Shown: positions 1 to 7,154, counted from the first letter of the stretch. The stretch is 12,624 nt of DNA from Desulfobacterales bacterium (GCA_016735415.1 JAERRP010000283.1:1-12624), one strand, 5' to 3'. Made by a program: numbers and translations. Notes: a model not told the origin generated them from the letters alone.

Positions 1-270
1 GCAACGTTTTCCGGAAGGTCTTCCAGAGCGCCCTCGGCCTCGGAGGGTTGTTCCCCCGTTTGGATTTCGCCGGTTTCCTGATTTTCTTCTTCCGCGTCCA
101 GAACGACCTTTTGGGCAGCTTCAGGCGCAGCGTTCTCCGGAAGCTCTTCCAGTTCGCTGTCGGCGCTGGGGGGTTGTTCCCCCGGTTCGCTTTCTACGGC
201 TTCCCGATTTTCTTCGGCAATCCGTTCTTCTTCTTCCGCATCCAGAACGGCCTGTTGGGCAACGTCGATC
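1..270 (-). repeat. Tandem acidic repeat inside the NusA C-terminal tail
   Basis: Two similar stretches of coding sequence lie head to tail. GTCCAGAAC-type sequence at 91-110 recurs at 235-254, an offset of 144 nt, and CGTT(T/C)TCCGGAAG-type sequence near 4-17 recurs near 130-143, an offset of 126 nt. At protein level one unit begins AVLDAEEEERIAEEN and runs to LEELPENAAPEAAQK. The next begins VVLDAEEENQ and runs to LEDLPENV at the window edge. The offset difference of 18 nt is a six-residue indel. The repeat reaches the left edge, so more copies may follow. Confidence 0.85.
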
Positions 271-1475
271 AACTCCTGGGCAGCTTCCTCGGTCATGTCG
301 CGAACCTGCATCAGGTCATCAATCGGGGCAATGCTGATTTCTTCCGAAGAGAAAAAGCCCTTTTCATAGAGTGCGTCTGCCAGGCTGACGCCCACACCGG
401 GTAAGGCGACAATGGATTCATAACCGCTACGCATGGTTTCATTGTATTTCGTTTCACTTTGGACATCCAGGTGCCAGCCGGCCAGTTTGGAGGCCAGTCG
501 CACATTCTGGCCGCGTTTGCCGATCGCGATTGAAAGAAATTCATCCGGGACAATCACTTCCATGGCGCGGTTGGTTTCATCAATAATAACCCGTGAAATT
601 TCCGCCGGGGCCAGCGCATTGCAGACATATTTGGCGGCATCGATATGCCAGGAGATAATGTCAATCTTCTCACCGCGCAACTCCTGAACGACGTTCTGGA
701 CGCGACTGCCCTTCATGCCGACACAGGCGCCGACCGGGTCGATATCCGAATTATTGGAGGATACGGCAATCTTGGCGCGCACGCCCGGTTCACGGGCCGC
801 GCCCATGATGCTGACAATGCCTTCGCTGATTTCAGGCACTTCGGTTTTAAAAAGGAGTATCAGAAATTCCGGATGGGCCCGGGAGAGAATAATCTGCGGG
901 CCGCGCGATTCGTGTAAAACATCTACGATGTAAGCGCGAATACGATCGCCGCGGCGATAGCCTTCGCGCGGCACCTGTTCGCGCACCGGAAGGACGCCTT
1001 CGGTATGGCCGAGATTGACAATGATATCGCCGCGGTCCATGCGTTGCACAATGCCATTGATGATTTCACCCCGTCGATCGATAAAATTGGCGTAAACGGC
1101 TTCCTTCTCGGCATCTTTCATTTTTTGAATGATGACCTGCTTGGCCGATTGAGCGGCAATTCGGCCAAAGGTCGACGTGTCCATCTTGGTGCCGAGACTG
1201 TCGCCGATTTCACAATCGGCGTCCAGTTTGCGCCCCTCCGCCAGGGTCACTTCGAGGGCCGGATCCTCGACAACTTCGACCACATCTTTAAATTGAAAAA
1301 CTTCGATTTCGCCGGTTTCGTCACTGTACTGCACTTCGATATCAATCTTACTGCCGAATTTCTTCCGGGCGGCGGATTTAAGTGCCTCCTCCAGCGCATT
1401 TATCAAAATCTCCCGATCAATACCTTTATCCCGGCTTACTTGTTCGACGACACGTTTGATATCTGCTACGAACAT
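1..1475 (-). CDS. nusA: Transcription termination/antitermination factor NusA (3' end off the window)
   Basis: NusA binds RNA polymerase and nascent RNA and controls pausing, intrinsic termination and antitermination. About 491 residues are visible and no stop is reached, so the C-terminus lies left of the window. In order: the N-terminal polymerase-binding domain (about 1-125, opening MFVADIKRVVEQVSRDKGID), an S1 domain (about 135-200), KH1 with a GMKGSRV loop near 250, KH2 with GKRGQNV near 318, and a helix-hairpin-helix/AR-like segment (about 352-410, containing ALPGVGVSLADALYEKG). From about 410 the protein is a highly acidic, Glu/Pro-rich tail with an internal duplication. The ATG overlaps the end of rimP by 10 nt and has a GGAG Shine-Dalgarno 7 nt upstream, implying translational coupling. 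The domains are read directly from the translation. Family certainty is very high. Confidence 0.97.
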   Translation of the reverse strand, partial: MFVADIKRVVEQVSRDKGIDREILINALEEALKSAARKKFGSKIDIEVQYSDETGEIEVFQFKDVVEVVEDPALEVTLAEGRKLDADCEIGDSLGTKMDTSTFGRIAAQSAKQVIIQKMKDAEKEAVYANFIDRRGEIINGIVQRMDRGDIIVNLGHTEGVLPVREQVPREGYRRGDRIRAYIVDVLHESRGPQIILSRAHPEFLILLFKTEVPEISEGIVSIMGAAREPGVRAKIAVSSNNSDIDPVGACVGMKGSRVQNVVQELRGEKIDIISWHIDAAKYVCNALAPAEISRVIIDETNRAMEVIVPDEFLSIAIGKRGQNVRLASKLAGWHLDVQSETKYNETMRSGYESIVALPGVGVSLADALYEKGFFSSEEISIAPIDDLMQVRDMTEEAAQELIDVAQQAVLDAEEEERIAEENREAVESEPGEQPPSADSELEELPENAAPEAAQKVVLDAEEENQETGEIQTGEQPSEAEGALEDLPENV

Positions 1476-1999
1476 TTGATTTCTCCATTATAATTGACCA
1501 GCCGTGCGATGGAAATCTCTTCAAACGGAATCACCGTTTCGGCCTGGTCGCATGCTATCCGGACCCCCTTGGCGGTGATACCGTTCAAAATGCCTCTGAA
1601 ATTTTTGCGGTCGTTAATCGGCTGTACGGTCCGAATACGCGCCGCCTGTCCTTTGAATCGATCGAAGTCTTCCGGTTTGCCGAGCGGACGGTCCATGCCC
1701 GGGGAGGAGACTTCCAGGTGGTATGGTGCCAGATTCTCCAGATTGACGTCCAGTATATCGCTTAGTTGGCGACTGATGCGGGTGCAGTCGTCCAGCGCGA
1801 CCCCGCCGGGCTGGTCGATGAACAGCCGCAGCACCCGCCCGGCAGATTCTCGTCGGTACTGAATGTAGACCAGTTCCAGGCCCTCATCGTGGCATAGCGG
1901 TTCAGCCAGGGCGGTCACCGCGGCGACAACCTGCTTTTCCTTCAGGAGCGCCTGGCGGCTTCCAGAGGCGGTTGGATTTTTAATTCGCTTTGCTGCCAT
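1466..1999 (-). CDS. rimP: Ribosome maturation factor RimP
   Basis: RimP binds the 30S subunit during late assembly and is normally encoded directly before nusA, as here. The 177-residue product starts MAAKRIKNP. It carries the family hallmark YHLEVSSPGMDRPL (about residues 93-106), preceded by an N-terminal alpha/beta domain with FIDQPGGVALDDCTRIS. The C-terminal SH3-like domain follows (about 115-175). The same frame is open upstream to 2077, but that extension would translate the intrinsic terminator hairpin into a low-complexity peptide. It is also not typical of a family usually around 150-170 residues, so the ATG at 1999 is preferred. A GGGAAG Shine-Dalgarno sits 10 nt upstream of it. 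The stop lies inside nusA, with the two genes overlapping by 10 nt. Confidence 0.95.
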   Translation of the reverse strand: MAAKRIKNPTASGSRQALLKEKQVVAAVTALAEPLCHDEGLELVYIQYRRESAGRVLRLFIDQPGGVALDDCTRISRQLSDILDVNLENLAPYHLEVSSPGMDRPLGKPEDFDRFKGQAARIRTVQPINDRKNFRGILNGITAKGVRIACDQAETVIPFEEISIARLVNYNGEIKCS

Positions 2000-2020
2000 C
2001 TGTCCGGATCTTCCCTCTGT

Positions 2021-2053
2021 AAAAAAAACAAAAAACGGGCTTCCGCCCGTTTT
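2021..2053 (-). terminator. Intrinsic terminator / possible attenuator between tRNA-Gly and rimP
   Basis: On the minus strand a perfect 9-bp stem (AAAACGGGC / GCCCGTTTT, loop GGAA) is followed by TTGTTTTTTTT, a classic Rho-independent terminator. It lies 135 nt past the tRNA and ends only 21 nt before the rimP ATG. No promoter fits after it, so rimP-nusA messages starting upstream must read through it. The stretch 2054-2187 between terminator and tRNA contains no convincing gene and no strong promoter that I could recognise. Confidence 0.9.
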
Positions 2054-2187
2054 CAACTCACCCAAAACGCGTAACATAGAGTGGAACGTTATGTATTCAT
2101 GCCAGATCCCAAAATAAAGAGGTTAGCAGAACCACTTCCATACATACGACGTCCCCATTACGACCTTTTATACAAAAAGGCGGAAAT

Positions 2188-2263
2188 TGGAGCGGGCAAC
2201 GAGATTCGAACTCGCGACACCAAGCTTGGGAAGCTTGTACTCTACCAACTGAGCTATGCCCGC
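2188..2263 (-). tRNA. tRNA-Gly, anticodon CCC
   Basis: A 76-nt cloverleaf reads on the minus strand. The acceptor stem is GCGGGCA paired with TGCCCGC, and the D arm is GCTC-AGTTGGTA-GAGT. The anticodon stem is CAAGC/GCTTG with loop TTCCCAA, giving anticodon CCC, which reads the GGG glycine codon. The T arm is GCGAG-TTCGAAT-CTCGT. Discriminator U and an encoded CCA complete the 3' end. The gene lies downstream of merR and upstream of the terminator before rimP, in the same direction as both. Its 5' end is only 13 bp from the flank of a palindromic insertion. Confidence 0.96.
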
Positions 2264-2276
2264 TTCAGACCAACCT

Positions 2277-2430
2277 TAGTTAGTGCCCATCCATAAATGG
2301 TCTTTTTGCCTAATATCTGCGTTATGCTCAAAAAAATAATCCTCGGAATATCAACGATATGCCTGTGGTTATTTTTTTCGCAGGCCTTGATCTTACACAA
2401 AAATCCTCATTTATGGACGGACACTAGTTA
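2277..2430. mobile_element. Palindromic MITE-like insertion with 6-bp target duplication
   Basis: A 142-bp non-coding element (2283-2424) is flanked by the direct repeat TAGTTA at 2277-2282 and 2425-2430. Its ends are 17-bp inverted repeats, GTGCCCATCCATAAATG at 2283-2299 and the complement of 2408-2424, identical at 15 of 17 positions. The interior is also an imperfect palindrome centred at about 2354. AAAAAAATAATCCTCGGAATATC on one arm matches AAAAAAATAACCACAGGCATATC on the other. The whole element could fold into one long hairpin. No ORF lies inside, so movement would need a transposase supplied elsewhere. I have the impression of similar repeats in Desulfobacterales genomes, but this is unverified. 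Confidence 0.8.
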
Positions 2431-2453
2431 GGACAAAATTAAACCTTTGTCAA
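2425..2453 (-). promoter_or_regulatory. Candidate tRNA-Gly promoter interrupted by the insertion
   Basis: On the minus strand a consensus -35 TTGACA (2448-2453) is followed after exactly 17 nt by TAACTA (2425-2430), a weak -10 match. TAACTA is also the target duplication of the element. Removing the element would place this pair 13 nt upstream of the mature tRNA 5' end. With the element present, a transcript from here would run through the palindrome before the tRNA. The -35 is strong by eye and the -10 is poor, so this is tentative. Confidence 0.45.
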
Positions 2454-2467
2454 TATGTTTCCGCGTT

Positions 2468-2833
2468 CTAATCAAGGAGTTTGCGAATGGCCCGTAGCTC
2501 CCGGCAGAGGGTCTCCATTTCGGTCATCAGATTCTCGCGGGAATATCCCCGATCCGCCTGCTTGAGGTATTGCCGTGCCCCTTGGATGGTAAAACGTTTG
2601 TCGTGCAGGAGGCCTTTGATCAACAGGATGCGCTCAACATCGACTTTGCGGTAGAGCCGCTGGCCCGATTCCGTGCGGCGCGGTTTGATAGAGGGGAATT
2701 CGGTTTCCCAGAACCGCAGGACGTAGGACGGCACTCCGGCGATGTCGCTGACTTCGCCAATACGGAAGTAAAGCTTTTCCGGTATGTTTGTTGCGGATGG
2801 CATATTGCCCCGGGCCGGAAAAGGGTTTGCCAC
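2468..2833 (-). CDS. MerR-family transcriptional regulator
   Basis: A 121-residue protein with an N-terminal MerR winged helix-turn-helix (about residues 20-90). It contains YFRIGEVSDIAGVPSYVLRF, then the wing segment RRTESGQRLYRKVDVERI, and then an alpha-helical stretch. The C-terminus (about 95-121) is a short charged helix likely to dimerise. No cysteine metal-binding motif is present, so an effector cannot be proposed. The GTG at 2833 is chosen because TGAGG lies just upstream and the gene begins 6 nt after the pheT stop. An in-frame ATG at 2803 is the alternative. A MerR gene next to pheT is a recurrent arrangement in proteobacteria, often with ihfA between them, but no ihfA is present here. 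Its regulon is unknown. Confidence 0.9.
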   Translation of the reverse strand: MANPFPARGNMPSATNIPEKLYFRIGEVSDIAGVPSYVLRFWETEFPSIKPRRTESGQRLYRKVDVERILLIKGLLHDKRFTIQGARQYLKQADRGYSRENLMTEMETLCRELRAIRKLLD

Positions 2834-2839
2834 CGAGCC

Positions 2840-5260
2840 TCAGGTCGGCAACTGCGCCTGGAATACTTTCAGCAGTTGCGCGGTCAGGCGTCGGTGAATG
2901 GTGTTGACCGCCTCGTCTTCCAGCGTACTTTCGGATGAGCGATAGGTTACCCGTACGGACAGGCTCTTTTTGCCGGTTGGAATGGGGGGGCCGCTGAAAA
3001 CATCAAATATGCGAACATCTCCCACCAGGGGTTCACCGCTGTTGTGTATGTGGGCCGGTAGCGTGTCGGCGGCCAGATCATGCGGGACAATCAGCGTGAT
3101 ATCCCTGGCGATCGAAGGGAACTTCGGTATGGGTTGCGCCTTAATCCGGTCAGGGATCAGGTCTTGCATGCGCATCACGCTAAACTCGAAAACAAAAGCG
3201 CTTTGTTTAAGGTCGAAGCGGCGGGCCACATCAGGGGCCAATTCGCCAAGAAAGCCGATGGTCCGATCGTTTTTGACGATCGCCGCCGCTACCCCGTCAC
3301 GCAGGTAGGGGGCGGCTGTTTTTTCCGGGATTCGAAAGTGCACATTTCTGATCTGCAAGGCCTGAAAGAGGCTTTCAACCGTCCCCTTGATATCAAAAAA
3401 ATCACAGGCGACCGCTTTGCCGTACCAGCCGGTTTCGGTGCGCATACCCGTCCATAAGCCTGCCAGCATCTCTTCTTCGTCCGGCTGGTCATCCTTGCCG
3501 CGGTCGATAAAAACCTTGCCCAGTTCAAAGCATCTGAAGCTTTTGACCTGCTGGGCCAGGTTGCGTTCCATGGTTTCCAGCAACCCGGGTATCAGGGTGG
3601 TTCGCATGACCCCCTGATCTTCCGTCAAAGGGTTGAGAATCTTTACGGAACGGCGCCGCGAATCGTTTTCACCCAGCAATAGCGCATCGCCGGCGCCGGC
3701 GCTGATAAAGCTGTAGTTGACGGTTTCAGTGAAGCCCTGGCCGGTCATCAATTGGCGCAGGCGCTGTTTGGTTTTCAACAAGGGATTCGGCCGGGCGCTT
3801 CCCGCCGCAATATACGGCATGCGCGTCGGGATCCGGTTATAGCCCCGGGTGCGGGCCACTTCCTCCATCAGGTCTTCCGGTTGGGTGAGGTCGACCCGAA
3901 AAGAGGGGGGGGTAACGATGATTTGATCGTCACCGGCTTCCGCCGTTTCGGTCTTAATCGCGATCGACGACAGCAGGCGGCAAATCGTGTGGCGGTCCAG
4001 CGTTGTGCCGAGCAGCCGATTGGTGGCCGTGACACTCAGCTTGATGGTTTCAATCGGCAGGCCACCGGGATGGGCATCGATCGTACCGGCAACCAGGCGG
4101 CCACGTCCCAGTTCGGCGACCAAATGGGCCGCCCGGTTCAGGGCCGCAAGGGTCCCGTCCGGGTCGACCCCGCGTTCGAACCGATGTGAGGCTTCCGTGT
4201 GCAGACCGAGTTGTTTGGCGGTTTTGCGAATGCTTATGGGATTGAAGCAGGCGCTCTCCAGAAGAACATGCGTGGTGGTCGGTTCGACTTCCGAATTCAG
4301 TCCGCCCATGACGCCGCCAATCGCGACCGGATTTTCAGCGTCGCAGATCATCAGCATGTCCGAATGAAGCCGGCGCTCTTTATTGTCCAGTGAAATAAAC
4401 ATTTCCCCCGGGCGCGCCCGGCGCACCACAATGCGTTGTCCGGCCAAACGGTCGAAATCGAAGGCATGCAGGGGCTGGCCCATTTCCAGCATGACAAAAT
4501 TGGTAATGTCGACAATATTGTTGATGGGGCGTTGATCCACCGACCGCAGACGATCCTGAAGCCAGTCGGGCGAGGGGCCTACGGTGATATCTTCGATCAG
4601 TCGGGCGGCATAGCGCGGGCAGAGATCGGGGTCCTCAAGGGTCACGGCGGCCTTGTCCTGAATCGTCCGGCCTTCATCTCCGTCAGTGGTGTCCGGGCAG
4701 GTGAGCGTTTGATTGGAAAAGGCCGCGATCTCCCGCGCTACACCGATGATGCTCAAACAATCGGGACGATTGGGTGTCAGGTCGATATCCAGAACGTGAT
4801 CCGAGAGATCGAGGGCCTCGGCCAATGAAGCACCGAGCTGCACATTTTCCGGCAAAACCCAGATGCCACTGTGGTCGGATCCCAGTTCCAATTCGGCCTG
4901 GCTGCAGATCATGCCGTTTGAAGTGACACCGCGAAGCGAGGCTTGTTTGATTTCACGCCCGTCCGGCAATACCGTTCCGGGAATCGCCAGGGGCACGCGT
5001 TGCCCTTCGTCCACATTCGGTGCACCGCAGACGACCTCAACACGATCAGTACCTGTCGACACGGAACAAATTTTCAATTTGTCGGCATCGGGATGGGGAC
5101 GCACCGTTTCCACCCGTCCGACTTTCACGGTATGCAGGTAGCGGAAGCGATCTTCGACCGTATCGACCTCCAGGCCGGCCATGGTCAGTTTCTCGGCCAA
5201 CTGCTCGGCGCTGTCGAACAGCGGGACGTATTCATTCAACCAACTCAGACTGACTTTCAT
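2840..5260 (-). CDS. pheT: Phenylalanyl-tRNA synthetase beta subunit
   Basis: The beta subunit of the alpha2-beta2 cytoplasmic PheRS that charges tRNA-Phe, 806 residues and so full length. Domains in order: an N-terminal segment opening MKVSLSWLNEYVPLF, then a tRNA-binding OB-fold (about 40-150, with HPDADKLKICSV and CGAPNV). A B3/B4 editing domain follows (about 210-385, with HAFDFDRL and LESACFNPISIRKTAK), then a B5 domain (about 400-475). Next is the catalytic-like core (about 485-690, with NPLTEDQGVMRTTLIPGLL). A ferredoxin-fold anticodon-binding domain closes it (about 710-805, with FPSIARDITLIVPHD). The ATG follows the pheS stop by a single nucleotide, so the two are translationally coupled, as expected for a heterotetramer. 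No frameshift or missing block is visible. Confidence 0.98.
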   Translation of the reverse strand: MKVSLSWLNEYVPLFDSAEQLAEKLTMAGLEVDTVEDRFRYLHTVKVGRVETVRPHPDADKLKICSVSTGTDRVEVVCGAPNVDEGQRVPLAIPGTVLPDGREIKQASLRGVTSNGMICSQAELELGSDHSGIWVLPENVQLGASLAEALDLSDHVLDIDLTPNRPDCLSIIGVAREIAAFSNQTLTCPDTTDGDEGRTIQDKAAVTLEDPDLCPRYAARLIEDITVGPSPDWLQDRLRSVDQRPINNIVDITNFVMLEMGQPLHAFDFDRLAGQRIVVRRARPGEMFISLDNKERRLHSDMLMICDAENPVAIGGVMGGLNSEVEPTTTHVLLESACFNPISIRKTAKQLGLHTEASHRFERGVDPDGTLAALNRAAHLVAELGRGRLVAGTIDAHPGGLPIETIKLSVTATNRLLGTTLDRHTICRLLSSIAIKTETAEAGDDQIIVTPPSFRVDLTQPEDLMEEVARTRGYNRIPTRMPYIAAGSARPNPLLKTKQRLRQLMTGQGFTETVNYSFISAGAGDALLLGENDSRRRSVKILNPLTEDQGVMRTTLIPGLLETMERNLAQQVKSFRCFELGKVFIDRGKDDQPDEEEMLAGLWTGMRTETGWYGKAVACDFFDIKGTVESLFQALQIRNVHFRIPEKTAAPYLRDGVAAAIVKNDRTIGFLGELAPDVARRFDLKQSAFVFEFSVMRMQDLIPDRIKAQPIPKFPSIARDITLIVPHDLAADTLPAHIHNSGEPLVGDVRIFDVFSGPPIPTGKKSLSVRVTYRSSESTLEDEAVNTIHRRLTAQLLKVFQAQLPT

Positions 5261-5261
5261 G

Positions 5262-6269
5262 CTAGAACTGCCTCAGAAATCTCATATCATTGTTGAAGAA
5301 TTTGCGAATATCGTCAATTCCGTATTTGAGCATGGCGATGCGTTCAACACCCATTCCGAAGGCAAATCCGGTGAAACGCCCGGTATCGTATCCCACGCTG
5401 CGGAAGACATTGGGGTGCACCATGCCGGAGCCCAGGATTTCCAGCCATCCGGACTGACCGCATACGCGGCAGCCTTTACCGCGGCACATAACGCACAGAA
5501 TGTCGACTTCCGCACTGGGTTCGGTAAAGGGGAAAAAACTGGGGCGAAAGCGTAGTTCCGTCGCCGCGTCAAACATTTCGTGTACAAAGGCGGTTAAGGT
5601 GCCCTTGAGGTCGGCAAAGGATACGTTCTCATCCACCAGCAGGCCTTCAACCTGGTGGAACATGGGGGTGTGGGTCAGGTCAGAATCGCAGCGGTAAACT
5701 TTGCCCGGCGCAATGATGCCCACAGGCGGGGACTGTTGTTCCATGACCCTGATCTGCATGGGGGATGTCTGGGTGCGCAGCACGATGTTGTCAGAAATAT
5801 AGAAGGTGTCCTGCATGTCCCGCGCCGGATGGTATTTGGGGACGTTGAGAGCCTCGAAATTGTAGTAATCGGTCTCCACTTCGGGGCCCTCGGCCACGCT
5901 GAATCCCATGCGTTCAAATATACTGCAGATTTCCTGTGTTATCCGGCTGATCGGGTGGATTGTCCCAGGGGGGCGGCGGCGTCCGGAAAGGGAAATGTCG
6001 ACCCATTCGATGTTTTCCGGAAGCTTGTGGCGGACACGGTCCCGGGCCGTTTGGGCGGCCGCTTCGAGCGATTTTTTTGCCTTGTTGGCCTGCTGGCCTG
6101 CGGCGGCGCGTTTTTCCGGCGGCAATTTGGCGATATTACGCAGGCAACCGGTCAATTCCCCTTTGCGCCCCAGAAAGCGAGTGGCAACCGATTCTATTTC
6201 CTTCTCATCCTTTGCCGCTGCAAGCGCCTCAAGGGCCGCTTCGTGGATCTGGCGTATTTCGTTTTTCAC
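5262..6269 (-). CDS. pheS: Phenylalanyl-tRNA synthetase alpha subunit
   Basis: The catalytic alpha subunit of class II PheRS, 335 residues, a normal length. An N-terminal coiled-coil (about 1-85) binds tRNA. The catalytic domain shows HPISRITQEICSIFERMGF (about 105-123), LRTQTSPMQIR (164-174), the motif 2 region VYRCDSDLTHTPMFHQVEGL (191-210), and motif 3 GFAFGMGVERIAMLKYGIDD (301-320). Four cysteines (259, 262, 267, 270) form a CX2C...CX2C insert before GWLEILGSGMVHPNV. This zinc-ribbon-like insert is seen in many bacterial PheS proteins. The start is GTG with only a weak purine stretch upstream, so initiation may be modest. Translation starts 42 nt after a terminator-like hairpin, separating pheST from rplT. 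Confidence 0.97.
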   Translation of the reverse strand: MKNEIRQIHEAALEALAAAKDEKEIESVATRFLGRKGELTGCLRNIAKLPPEKRAAAGQQANKAKKSLEAAAQTARDRVRHKLPENIEWVDISLSGRRRPPGTIHPISRITQEICSIFERMGFSVAEGPEVETDYYNFEALNVPKYHPARDMQDTFYISDNIVLRTQTSPMQIRVMEQQSPPVGIIAPGKVYRCDSDLTHTPMFHQVEGLLVDENVSFADLKGTLTAFVHEMFDAATELRFRPSFFPFTEPSAEVDILCVMCRGKGCRVCGQSGWLEILGSGMVHPNVFRSVGYDTGRFTGFAFGMGVERIAMLKYGIDDIRKFFNNDMRFLRQF

Positions 6270-6311
6270 TTTAGAGACTCGGTTTATTGTCGAAACGAGT
6301 TCGCTATCTGC

Positions 6312-6354
6312 AAAAAAGGGGACACGCGGCCCATCCTCAGCCGCTGGTCCCCTT
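6312..6354 (-). terminator. Terminator-like hairpin between rplT and pheS
   Basis: On the minus strand AAGGGGAC (6347-6354) pairs with GTCCCCTT (6316-6323), and an inner GCGGC/GCCGC stem extends it. A run of six T ends the structure (6312-6317). It lies 17 nt after the rplT stop and 42 nt before the pheS GTG. It either ends most infC-rpmI-rplT transcripts or attenuates pheST. No phenylalanine-rich leader peptide fits between rplT and the hairpin, so classical pheM-type attenuation is not supported. A weak TTGCAG...CAATAA pair immediately downstream could be a separate pheST promoter. Confidence 0.82.
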
Positions 6355-6370
6355 GGCAGAAAAATCGAGG

Positions 6371-6721
6371 TTAGATCTGCTGAGAGGCCAGTGAAGCAAT
6401 CTGGGAAAAACCGGCCGGATCGGAAATGGCGAGATCCGCCAGAACCTTGCGGTCCAGATCAATTCCGGCTGTTTTGAGCCCATTCATCATGCGGCTGTAC
6501 GATAGGTTGTTCATGCGGGCGGCCGCGTTGATGCGTGCAATCCACAAACGTCTGAAATCACGTTTGCGCACGCGCCGGTCCCGATAGGAATACATGAGGG
6601 CCTTGTCGACGGCATCTGCTGCGGTACGGATCAGCTTGCTGCGTCCGCCCCGAAATCCCTTGGCCAGCTTCAATATCTTTTTACGTCTTCTACGGGCTTT
6701 GAACCCTCTTTTTACTCGCAT
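6371..6721 (-). CDS. rplT: 50S ribosomal protein L20
   Basis: L20 binds 23S rRNA early in 50S assembly and, in several bacteria, represses its own operon through an mRNA operator. The 116-residue product is typical in length. It begins [20 protein letters not shown] and carries the conserved [31 protein letters not shown] and [19 protein letters not shown] stretches. The basic N-terminal extension (about 1-60) penetrates rRNA, and the C-terminal globular part (about 60-116) is the usual mRNA- and rRNA-binding domain. GAAAGAGAG upstream of the ATG can serve as ribosome-binding site. A spacer of 102 nt separates it from rpmI. Confidence 0.98.
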   Translation of the reverse strand: MRVKRGFKARRRRKKILKLAKGFRGGRSKLIRTAADAVDKALMYSYRDRRVRKRDFRRLWIARINAAARMNNLSYSRMMNGLKTAGIDLDRKVLADLAISDPAGFSQIASLASQQI

Positions 6722-6823
6722 GGTTTCTCTCTTTCATTGCGGCCCCGCTTATGCCATCTGCCTTGGTTGTATCCACAGGGGCTGCCACTGCGGCCCGATC
6801 CGCTACAGTCAATGCCCCCGGTA

Positions 6824-7021
6824 TCACCCGTTGGGCAACAGCAGTTTAATTTCTTTGATATTGGTTTTGTCGCTAATTTGGCGCCGGCGCAATGCGCGTT
6901 TGCGCTTGCGCGATTTTTTAGTCAGAATGTGGCTGGCATGCGATTTGGAAAACACGAATTTTCCGGTCCCCGTTTTTTTGAACCGTTTGGCGGCGGCCCG
7001 ATTTGTTTTGATTTTGGGCAT
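6824..7021 (-). CDS. rpmI: 50S ribosomal protein L35
   Basis: A 65-residue, very basic protein beginning [20 protein letters not shown] and containing [17 protein letters not shown]. It matches L35 in length and sequence and sits between infC and rplT as usual. The ATG at 7021 has a strong GAGGAG Shine-Dalgarno 9 nt upstream. The frame is open further upstream to 7165, but that extension has no ribosomal-protein similarity and lies in a structured leader, so it is not taken as coding. Translation is likely co-regulated with rplT by L20, as known in E. coli. Here that is inference from layout. Confidence 0.97.
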   Translation of the reverse strand: MPKIKTNRAAAKRFKKTGTGKFVFSKSHASHILTKKSRKRKRALRRRQISDKTNIKEIKLLLPNG

Positions 7022-7047
7022 GTTGCGTTTCTCCTCAAATAGTAGTC

Positions 7048-7154
7048 GAGCTGGATGCACTCGCTGTGTCGGCGATTTAATATTCGGACGCGCCGATGGC
7101 GGCCACATAAAAAGCAGTGGCGTGGCCATCTTCGAACAGGGCCCACGCCAGCTC
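7048..7154 (-). promoter_or_regulatory. Structured infC-rpmI spacer, candidate L20 translational operator
   Basis: The 219-nt gap between infC and rpmI is rich in pairing potential. On the minus strand TGGCGTGG (7143-7150) pairs perfectly with CCACGCCA (7118-7125). The same 3' arm alternatively pairs as GATGGCCAC (7122-7130) with GTGGCCGCCATC (7095-7106, 3-nt bulge). A long-range stem joins GAGCTGG (7148-7154) with CCAGCTC (7048-7054), closing the region 12 nt upstream of the rpmI Shine-Dalgarno. Further upstream, ATCACCC/GGGTGAT around 7185-7205 forms another hairpin. E. coli places an L20 operator in the same position. The pairings are read directly; the function is inference. Confidence 0.5.

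Noticed and set aside
2000..2077. In-frame extension of rimP upstream to 2077
   Set aside because: It would translate the intrinsic terminator (2021-2053) and gives a low-complexity N-terminus. The ATG at 1999 gives a normal family length with a usable ribosome site.
2081..2296. Small plus-strand open frame of 71 codons
   Set aside because: It runs across the tRNA-Gly gene on the opposite strand and has no recognisable protein character.
2840..5260. Long plus-strand open frames antisense to pheT and pheS
   Set aside because: They are overlaps of high-GC codons opposite certain genes. None shows domains or a ribosome site.
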